Origin: an uncultured Actinomyces sp.
GTDB lineage: Bacteria > Actinomycetota > Actinomycetes > Actinomycetales > Actinomycetaceae
Direction of reading: 5' to 3'
Assembly: GCA_938041695.1 (NCBI GenBank)
Contig: CALISI010000016.1
Coordinates: 1 to 64,000, forward strand
Length of the DNA stretch: 64,000 nt
This document shows positions 57,853-64,000 of this stretch, one piece after another. The notes under the pieces were generated by a model. It made no database searches and was not told where the DNA came from. It saw only the letters and a list, made by a program, of their open reading frames with translations. The position numbers and the translations under genes were made by a program. Each line of letters begins with the position of its first letter. Position 1 is the first letter of the stretch.

Positions 57853-58026
57853 ATGGCTGCATGGATCATCGTCGCTCTCGTGTTCGTCTGCGTCGTCGTG
57901 TGGTACGGATGGCATTCCACGCACAACGAACTGACGAAGAAGATTGACCGGGAGCCCGACCCGGAGGCTAGGCGCCAACTGATCAAGCTGCAGGGACAGA
58001 TAGACCGGGGCAGGGCGGGCTTCTAA
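57853..58026 (+). CDS. Small single-pass membrane protein
   Basis: 57 residues: MAAWIIVALVFVCVVVWYG N-terminal helix followed by a charged tail rich in Asp/Arg/Lys. ATG 57853 has AAAGGGG upstream; a GTG at 57832 is also in frame. Role unknown. Confidence 0.65.
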   Translation: MAAWIIVALVFVCVVVWYGWHSTHNELTKKIDREPDPEARRQLIKLQGQIDRGRAGF

Positions 58027-58078
58027 GGATCGCCCGCGTACACCGTCGCGCGCCGCATCCGCAACGGCTAGGCAACGA

Positions 58079-58114
58079 GGAGGCCGGAGCAGGGATTCCT
58101 GCTCCGGCCTCCTT
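58079..58114. terminator. Bidirectional terminator between converging genes
   Basis: AGGAGGCCGGAGCAG and CTGCTCCGGCCTCCT pair over 15 bp around a short GGATTC loop, followed by TTG. It separates the small membrane gene from glgB, which ends at 58131 on the other strand. Confidence 0.8.
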
Positions 58115-58130
58115 GTATCAGCCTACGGTG

Positions 58131-60326
58131 TCAGCGCACCTGCGAGGCGGGCACCAGCCAGACGGCGCCCAGCGGCGGTACGCGCAGAGACGCGGAGACC
58201 GGGCGGCCGTTCCACGGGGTGTCCTCGGCGATGATGGTGCCGACATTGACGACGCCAGAGCCACCGAACTCTTCGGCGTCCGTGTTGAGGATTTCGACCC
58301 ACTCGCCGCCGAACGGCAGACCCACGCGGTAGCCCTCGTGCGGGTTTCCAGCGAAGTTCGAGATGCACACGACGACCTCACGGTTGCCCGCCTCGTCCGA
58401 ACCCTTACGCAGGTAGGAGATCAGGTTGTGGTCGCCGTCCGAGGCCTCGATCCACTCGAAGCCCGTGTAGTCGTCGTCCCACATGGCGGGGGAGGAGGCG
58501 TAGATTGTGTTGAGGCGCTCCACGAGAGCTGCGACGCCGGCGTGGCCCTCCTGGTCCAGCAGCCACCAGTCGAGGGAGTAGGACTCGTTCCACTCCTGCT
58601 CCTGGCCGATCTCCTGGCCCATGAAGATGAGCTGCTTGCCCGGGTGGCTCCACTGGTAGGCGTACAGGGAGCGCAGGCCCGCCAGGCGCTGCCACTTGTC
58701 GCCGGGCATCTTCGAGATCAGCGATCCCTTGCCGTGCACGACCTCGTCGTGCGATAGCGGGAGCACGTAGTTCTCGGAGAAGGCGTACACCAGTGAGAAG
58801 GTGAGCTCGCCGTGGTGCCAGCGACGGTTGACCGGATCCTCGCTCAGGTAGCGCAGGGTGTCGTTCATCCAGCCCATGTTCCACTTCATGCCGTAGCCGA
58901 GGCCGCCGCCCGAGGTCGGGGCGGTCACGCCGGGCCATGCCGTGGACTCCTCGGCGATCATGACGATGCCGGGGTGACGACGGTACGCGGTCGCGTTGGC
59001 TTCCTGGATGAACTCGATGGCCTCCAGGTTCTCGCGGCCACCGTACTGGTTGGGACGCCACTGGCCGTCCTTGCGCGAGTAGTCCAGGTACAGCATCGAG
59101 GCCACGGCGTCGACGCGCAGGCCGTCGATGTGGAAGTCTTCGAGCCAGTACAGGGCGTTGGCGACCAGGAAGTTACGCACCTCGCGGCGACCGAAGTTGA
59201 AGACGTAGGTGCCCCAGTCGGGGTGCTCGCCGCGCAGCGGGTCCGGATCCTCGTACAGCGGGGTGCCGTCGAAGCGGGCCAGCGCGAAGTCGTCCTTCGG
59301 GAAGTGGGCGGGAACCCAGTCGAGGATGACGCCGATGCCCGCGCGGTGGAAGGCATCCACGAGGTAGCGGAAGTCATCCGGGGTACCGTAGCGCGAGGTG
59401 GGGGCGTAGTAGGAGGTCACCTGGTAGCCCCACGAGCCGCCGAAGGGGTGCTCAGCCAGGGGCATGAACTCCACGTGCGTGAAGCCCATCTGCTTGACGT
59501 AGGGGACTAGTTCGTCGGCCAGTTCGCGGTAGCCCAGGCCCTGGCGCCACGAGCCAGCATGGACCTCGTAGATGGACATCGGGCCGGTGTGGACGTTGCG
59601 GTCCTTACGGGTGGACATCCACTCCTGGTCGGTCCACTCGTGGAAGTAGTCGGTGACGACCGAGGCGGTGGCCGGTGGAATCTCGGTGGCGCGGGCCAGC
59701 GGGTCGGCCTTCTGGAACCAGTTGCCGCCGGGGCCCTGGATCTCGAACTTGTAGCGCGCACCCACGCCGACCTCGGGAATGAAGAGCTCCCACACGCCGG
59801 AAGACCCCAGCGAACGCATGGAGGTCTGCGTGCCGTCCCAGTAGTTGAATTCGCCGACGACGCGCACGGCGCGTGCGTTGGGGGCCCACACCGCGAAGGC
59901 AGTGCCGGTTGTCTCGCCGAGCTCGTCGGTGTAGGTCTTCACGTGCGCGCCCAGGACGTTCCAGAGTTTCTCGTGACGGCCCTCGGAGATCAGGTAGGTG
60001 TCCATCTCGCCCAGCGTGGGCAGGTAACGGTAGGGGTCGTCGCGTACGATGGTCGTATCGCCGTAGGTGACGGACACACGGTAGGCGGGAATCTCCTTGT
60101 CGGGCAGGGCCGTGACCCAGATGCCGCCGCGCTCGTGGGATGCAGCGTAGGCGCCCGTCGGCGTGATGATGTCGACCGCGTCGGCCAGGTGCGCGACGAC
60201 GCGGATGGTGACGCCGTCGTCGCCAAGGTGGGCGCCCAGCACGGAGTGGGGCGAGTAGTAGGAGCCTGAGGCAACGGCGTCGAGGATGTCGTCATTGACC
60301 GGGATCGGCGTAAGTTCGCAGCTCAT
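58131..60326 (-). CDS. glgB: 1,4-alpha-glucan branching enzyme
   Basis: Forms alpha-1,6 branches in glycogen or related glucan. 731 residues: N-terminal CBM48 domain ([12 protein letters not shown]), the GH13 barrel with [14 protein letters not shown] (nucleophile Asp), IAEESTAW (acid/base Glu) and [12 protein letters not shown] (stabiliser), then the C-terminal beta domain. ATG 60326 with GTAAGGAAAA upstream. Partner glgE is upstream on the same strand. Confidence 0.95.
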   Translation of the reverse strand: MSCELTPIPVNDDILDAVASGSYYSPHSVLGAHLGDDGVTIRVVAHLADAVDIITPTGAYAASHERGGIWVTALPDKEIPAYRVSVTYGDTTIVRDDPYRYLPTLGEMDTYLISEGRHEKLWNVLGAHVKTYTDELGETTGTAFAVWAPNARAVRVVGEFNYWDGTQTSMRSLGSSGVWELFIPEVGVGARYKFEIQGPGGNWFQKADPLARATEIPPATASVVTDYFHEWTDQEWMSTRKDRNVHTGPMSIYEVHAGSWRQGLGYRELADELVPYVKQMGFTHVEFMPLAEHPFGGSWGYQVTSYYAPTSRYGTPDDFRYLVDAFHRAGIGVILDWVPAHFPKDDFALARFDGTPLYEDPDPLRGEHPDWGTYVFNFGRREVRNFLVANALYWLEDFHIDGLRVDAVASMLYLDYSRKDGQWRPNQYGGRENLEAIEFIQEANATAYRRHPGIVMIAEESTAWPGVTAPTSGGGLGYGMKWNMGWMNDTLRYLSEDPVNRRWHHGELTFSLVYAFSENYVLPLSHDEVVHGKGSLISKMPGDKWQRLAGLRSLYAYQWSHPGKQLIFMGQEIGQEQEWNESYSLDWWLLDQEGHAGVAALVERLNTIYASSPAMWDDDYTGFEWIEASDGDHNLISYLRKGSDEAGNREVVVCISNFAGNPHEGYRVGLPFGGEWVEILNTDAEEFGGSGVVNVGTIIAEDTPWNGRPVSASLRVPPLGAVWLVPASQVR

Positions 60327-60443
60327 GGATTTTCCTTACTCCAGATGGGTGAACCGCTCAGTTCACTGGTGTTGTTAAGTCTAGCGTCTGACCGGCAAAA
60401 AAGGGAGCCGGGTCTCATATTGGTGGGGTTATGGAGGAGCATC

Positions 60444-60481
60444 GTGCGCCCGGCGCGCCGAGATGGTAGTGCCGGGCGCAC
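60444..60481 (-). terminator. Hairpin between glgE and glgB
   Basis: GTGCGCCCGGC (60444-60454) and GCCGGGCGCAC (60471-60481) pair perfectly with a 16-nt loop, right after the glgE stop on the minus strand. glgB may therefore use its own promoter. Confidence 0.65.
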
Positions 60482-60489
60482 GAGCCTCG

Positions 60490-62541
60490 TTAGGCTTGCG
60501 CCCAGGGGGATGTGTGGGCGGGTTCGACCTTGAAGACATGGCCGAGGCGCGTCACGGGGGACAGGGATACCCAGTTGGAGGATCCCCACACGTAGGAGCG
60601 TCCATCCAGCTCGTCGACGACCGTAATGTGGCCGCCGGGGGTCGCCAGGCCCATGGCCTCGAGATCGAGTTCAACGGTGGCGTCCACTCCCTCGTGCGGA
60701 TCCAGGGAGATCACGCAGATGACGGTGTCGGGCTTACCGTCGGAGGTGAACTTGCCGGGAATGTGACGTGAGAACGCGATGAGGCGATCCGAGGAGGTCG
60801 GGTGGATGCGGATCTGGTGGAGCTGGCGCAGCGCGGGGTGCTTGGTGCGCGCGGCGTTGAGCAGCGTGAAGAGGCGCGAGATGCCGATCGGCTCGGCGTC
60901 CTCCCAGCGGCGCGGGCGGAACTCGTACTTCTCGTTGTTGTTGGGCTCCTGATAGGTGCCGCGAGGTTCGTTCTCCACGAACTCGTATCCGGAGTAGATG
61001 CCCCACGTGGGTGCGCCCAGAGCGGCGAGCATCGCGCGGATCGCGAAGATCGCGGTGCCGCCGTCCCACATCTGCGGGGTGAGAATATCGTGCGTCGTGG
61101 GCCAGAAGGCCGGGCGCATGAGGTGCGCGGTTTCTTCGGAGACCTCGCGCAGGTACTCCTCAATCTCCTGCTTGGCGGTCCTCCACGCGAAGTATGTGTA
61201 GGACTGATCGAAGCCGATCGCGCCGAGCGTGCGCATCATGGCGGGGCGCGTGAAGGCCTCGGCCAGGAAGAGTGTGCCCGGGTACTGCGCCTTGACGTCG
61301 GCGAGGAGGCGCTCCCAGAAGGCAATGGGCTTCGTGTGCGGGTTGTCGACGCGGAAGATCGTCACGCCGTGGTTGATCCACAGCTCGATGACGTCGCGCA
61401 CGGCCCGGTAGATGCCCTCGGGGTCGTTGTCGAAGTTCAGGGGGTAGATGTCCTGGTACTTCTTGGGCGGGTTCTCCGCGTATGCGATGGTGCCGTCGGC
61501 GCGCGTCGTGAACCACTCGGGGTGCTCCTTGACCCACGGGTGGTCGGGGGAGCACTGGAGGGCCAGGTCGAGGGCGACCTCCAGGCCGAGGCCTCGGGCG
61601 CGCTCGACGAAGCGGTCGAAGTCAGCGAAGTCGCCGAGCTCGGGGTGGATGGCGTCATGGCCACCCTCGGGGGAGCCGATGGCGTAGGGGGAACCAGGGT
61701 CGCCGGGAGCGGCTTCCAGGGCGTTGTTCTTGCCCTTTCGGTGCGTCGTGCCGATCGGGTGGACCGGGGTCAGGTAGACGACGTCAAAGCCCATGCCTGC
61801 GATACGCGGCAGATCGTCCGCTGCCCCCGCGAGCGTGCCGGAGACCCACGTGCCGTCGGGGTGCTGGAAGGCCCCCGCAGAGCGCGGGAAGATCTCGTAC
61901 CATGCACCCGCCAGGGCCTTTGTGCGGGCCACGTCGAGCGGGTAGACGCGCGATGAACCGATCAGGTCGCGCAGCGGGTGATCGCGGAAGATGAGACGCA
62001 CGCGAGAGGAGATGCCCGCAGAGAGGCGCTGCTGGGCGGAATGACTGGTGTCGCGCAGGCGACGCGCCGCGTCGGTCAGGACGTCAATGTCCGAGGCCGG
62101 GGGGCGCTGCTGGGAGGGATTGCCGTAGGCAGTGCCTTCGGCCGCGCGCTCCATGAGGCGGGCGCCCTCCTCGAGCATGAGCTCGACGTCGACGCCGGCG
62201 CCGACCTTGACGGTCGCATCGTGGCGCCACGTCGCGTAGGGATCCGACCAGGAGTCCACGCGGAAGGACCACGCGCCGGGCGTGTTCGCGGCCACCCAGG
62301 CCTCGTACCGGTCGAGACCGGGGGCGATGTCCACCATGCGCGTGCGGGAGTATTCACCCCCGTCCGGGCGCAGCAGGACGGCCTCGGTGGCGAATGCGTC
62401 GTGCCCTTCGCGGAACACGGTCGCACGAATGGGGAAAGGCTCGCCTTCGGTCGCCTTGGCGGGAAGCGTGCCGTCTTCGATGACGGGGAACACTTCGATG
62501 ATCGGGATACGGGGCAACAGTTTCTCGCTCACGAGACCCAC
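60490..62541 (-). CDS. glgE: Alpha-1,4-glucan:maltose-1-phosphate maltosyltransferase
   Basis: Adds maltosyl units from maltose-1-phosphate to an alpha-glucan. 683 residues: N-terminal DUF3416-type domain (EVFPVIEDGTLPAKATEGE), the GH13_3 barrel with FRVDNPHTKP (nucleophile Asp), LFLAEAFTRPAMM (acid/base Glu) and QSYTYFAWR. Start GTG 62541; the GTG at 62532 follows TAGTGT by 7 nt and may be the real start of a leaderless mRNA. TreS/Pep2 and GlgM are not in the window. Confidence 0.95.
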   Translation of the reverse strand: MGLVSEKLLPRIPIIEVFPVIEDGTLPAKATEGEPFPIRATVFREGHDAFATEAVLLRPDGGEYSRTRMVDIAPGLDRYEAWVAANTPGAWSFRVDSWSDPYATWRHDATVKVGAGVDVELMLEEGARLMERAAEGTAYGNPSQQRPPASDIDVLTDAARRLRDTSHSAQQRLSAGISSRVRLIFRDHPLRDLIGSSRVYPLDVARTKALAGAWYEIFPRSAGAFQHPDGTWVSGTLAGAADDLPRIAGMGFDVVYLTPVHPIGTTHRKGKNNALEAAPGDPGSPYAIGSPEGGHDAIHPELGDFADFDRFVERARGLGLEVALDLALQCSPDHPWVKEHPEWFTTRADGTIAYAENPPKKYQDIYPLNFDNDPEGIYRAVRDVIELWINHGVTIFRVDNPHTKPIAFWERLLADVKAQYPGTLFLAEAFTRPAMMRTLGAIGFDQSYTYFAWRTAKQEIEEYLREVSEETAHLMRPAFWPTTHDILTPQMWDGGTAIFAIRAMLAALGAPTWGIYSGYEFVENEPRGTYQEPNNNEKYEFRPRRWEDAEPIGISRLFTLLNAARTKHPALRQLHQIRIHPTSSDRLIAFSRHIPGKFTSDGKPDTVICVISLDPHEGVDATVELDLEAMGLATPGGHITVVDELDGRSYVWGSSNWVSLSPVTRLGHVFKVEPAHTSPWAQA

Positions 62542-62661
62542 ACTAGCCTATGTATGCGTCCGGGAGAAAACAATGCCCATGCCTCGGTGATGCGGAGGGC
62601 GCTCTCATGGTCTGTCAAGATTTCAACTGTCGTCCAAAACGTTGGAATTCCAGCAGAAAAG

Positions 62662-62701
62662 ACGGAGGGTAGCCCCCAGATGTCCAGGAACTACCCTCCG
62701 T
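62662..62701 (-). terminator. Terminator of the small two-TM gene
   Basis: ACGGAGGGTAG (62662-62672) and CTACCCTCCGT (62691-62701) pair over 11 bp with an 18-nt loop; on the minus strand it is followed by CTTTTCTG. Confidence 0.75.
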
Positions 62702-62717
62702 GTGAGGATCTGCTGAC

Positions 62718-62975
62718 TCAGTAGCCGCTGTTCTGCAGCCCTGCCATGATCGCGCCACCAAAGAGGACGAACATCAGGATCAACCCGATGAGGGCGATGA
62801 TCTGCCAGATAAACATGGCGCGCGCGTAGTTACGCTTCGCAGGCGAGCTTCCCGAACCGAGCGCGAGCACCAGCAGGTAGATGAAGCCGACCAGCGGGAT
62901 GCCTGCGACGAAGAGAGTGAGCATCCACGAGCCGACGGAGTCGTCGGGATGCTCGGGGAACTCGTTGTATGCCAT
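62718..62975 (-). CDS. Small two-TM membrane protein
   Basis: 85 residues from ATG 62975 with GGAGG 6 nt upstream. Two helices, SWMLTLFVAGIPLVGFIYLL and FIWQIIALIGLILMFVLFGG, joined by a short basic loop GSGSSPAKRNYAR. The start MAYNEFPEH is acidic. Similar small proteins with two helices are common beside housekeeping genes in actinobacteria. Role unknown; runs in the same direction as trpS, 30 nt downstream. Confidence 0.75.
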   Translation of the reverse strand: MAYNEFPEHPDDSVGSWMLTLFVAGIPLVGFIYLLVLALGSGSSPAKRNYARAMFIWQIIALIGLILMFVLFGGAIMAGLQNSGY

Positions 62976-63004
62976 GGTGGCCTCCAAGGGGAGAATGTGT
63001 GGAA

Positions 63005-64000
63005 TCAGTAGTTCATCTGCATGGCGGTGCGCACCTCGGACAGAGTCTGATCGGCCTGTTCGTTGGCGCGCTCGTTACCGGCGTGCAGGATGGACAGCAG
63101 GTAGTCCTCGTTCGCGATGAGCTCGGCGCGGCGAGACCGCAGGGGAGCGAGCATCTCGTTGAGGGATTCGGTGACGAGGGCCTTCAGGGTGCCCGCACCG
63201 CCGTCGCCGATGCGATCCGCGATTGCCTCGGGCGCCTCGCCCGTGGCCAGGGAGGCCAGCATGAGGAGGTTGGAGACCTCGGGACGGCCCTCCGGGTCGA
63301 AGGTGATGCGGCGCTCGGCGTCGGTCTTCGCCTTCTTGAGGATCTTCGCGGTCTCGTCGGCGCTCATGCGCAGCTCGATTGTGTTGCCGCGCGACTTCGA
63401 CATCTTCTGGCCGTCCGTGCCCAGCAGCAGCGGGACCTCGGACAGGAGAGCCTCGGGGCGGGGGAACACGGGGCGTTCGGGCGTCGCACGACCGTAGCGC
63501 TTGTCGAAGCGCTGGGCGATCAGGCGCGCCTGCTCCAGGTGGGGGAGCTGATCCTGGCCCACGGGCACGATGTTGGCCTTGCAGAAGAGGATGTCGGCGG
63601 CCTGGTGGACGGGGTAGGTCAGCATGAGGCCGGTCATTGCGCGGCCCTCGGTCGCCTCCAGCTCGGCCTTCACGGTCGGGTTGCGGTGCAACTCCGACTC
63701 TGTGACCAGGGAGAGGAAGGGCAGCATCAGCTGGTTGAGGGCCGGAACCGCCGAGTGGTTGAAGATCGTGGAGCGCTCCGGGTCGATGCCCGCGGCCAGG
63801 TAGTCGGCGACGAGGCCGAGGACGCGCTCACGGATCGGGCCCACGCCATCGCGGTCGGTGATCACCTGGTAGTCGGCGACCAGGACCCAGGTCTCAACTC
63901 CGCGGTTCTGCAGGAGCACGCGGTTGCGCAGCGTACCGAAGTAGTGGCCCAGGTGCAGGTGGCCTGTCGGACGGTCACCCGTGAGGATGCGGAAACGCGA
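63005..64000 (-). CDS. trpS: Tryptophanyl-tRNA synthetase, N-terminus cut by window edge
   Basis: Charges tRNA-Trp. The frame is open to the window edge (331 codons plus stop). It shows the class I TGHLHLGHYFG (HIGH region) near the edge, then LMLTYPVHQAADIL, the VGQDQLPHLEQARLIA block and TDGQKMSKSRGNTI (KMSKS). Only the first residues upstream of SRFRILTGDRPTG are missing. Followed by the small two-TM gene. Confidence 0.96.
   Translation of the reverse strand, partial: SRFRILTGDRPTGHLHLGHYFGTLRNRVLLQNRGVETWVLVADYQVITDRDGVGPIRERVLGLVADYLAAGIDPERSTIFNHSAVPALNQLMLPFLSLVTESELHRNPTVKAELEATEGRAMTGLMLTYPVHQAADILFCKANIVPVGQDQLPHLEQARLIAQRFDKRYGRATPERPVFPRPEALLSEVPLLLGTDGQKMSKSRGNTIELRMSADETAKILKKAKTDAERRITFDPEGRPEVSNLLMLASLATGEAPEAIADRIGDGGAGTLKALVTESLNEMLAPLRSRRAELIANEDYLLSILHAGNERANEQADQTLSEVRTAMQMNY

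Overview
The window is a dense, high-GC chromosomal segment with no rRNA, tRNA, phage, insertion-sequence or CRISPR content that I could see. Gene content points to an Actinomycetota, most likely a facultatively anaerobic Actinomyces/Schaalia-type organism. The evidence is NucS mismatch endonuclease, DUF3097 and DUF2550 proteins, GlgE, HrcA with a CIRCE operator, many apparently leaderless genes, and a pyruvate formate-lyase (PFL) operon. The genus is inferred; the phylum is well supported.

Layout. 1-3467: partial proC (minus), an amber-interrupted small coding remnant, then the DNA-uptake genes comEA-comEC. 3606-14867: a housekeeping string (holA, rpsT, lepA, trmB, hemW) interrupted by a two-gene ABC exporter, a MazF/PemK-like gene and a TPR gene. 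14868-16676: an AT-richer gap and a SatD-like gene plus membrane partner. 16703-20774: DUF3097, hrcA with its CIRCE operator, dnaJ, rsmE. 20781-26548: metabolic and peptidase genes (aldose epimerase, pepC, adenine/adenosine deaminase family, class I amidotransferase, sugar acetyltransferase, def). 26593-30086 (minus): pflB, a separate glycyl-radical subunit and pflA. 30360-34543: hom, thrB, rho. 34651-38793: three tandem paralogous membrane proteins. 39093-51589: rpmE, prfA, prmC, tsaC, wecA-like, the complete ATP synthase operon atpI-like-BEFHAGDC, DUF2550, nucS. 51589-58026: a winged-helix glycosylase-like protein, nagA, a zinc-ribbon protein, and a cluster of envelope proteins (two-TM protein, lipoprotein, thioredoxin-fold protein without CXXC, one-TM small protein). 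58131-62541 (minus): glgE and glgB of the maltose-1-phosphate alpha-glucan pathway. 62718-64000 (minus): a two-TM protein and partial trpS.

How the genes work together. The backbone is two gene strings usual in actinobacteria (comEA to rsmE; hom to nucS). Non-backbone cassettes appear inserted at several points: the ABC exporter pair, the satD pair and the three-paralog array. Pyruvate-to-formate fermentation is encoded by a PFL whose radical domain is a separate 83-residue polypeptide. ATP synthase, Rho, release factor 1 and its methylase form the central growth block.

Most interesting points: (1) a genetically split PFL; (2) three tandem two-TM paralogs between rho and rpmE with identical -10-N6-ATG leaderless promoters; (3) eleven exact copies of ACGAGGCCGGGG, in intergenic hairpins and inside genes, next to competence genes; (4) a satD cassette preceded by two CTTGT-N12-ACAAG inverted repeats; (5) clusters of DnaA-box-like sequences; (6) a 20-bp perfect palindrome in front of comEA.
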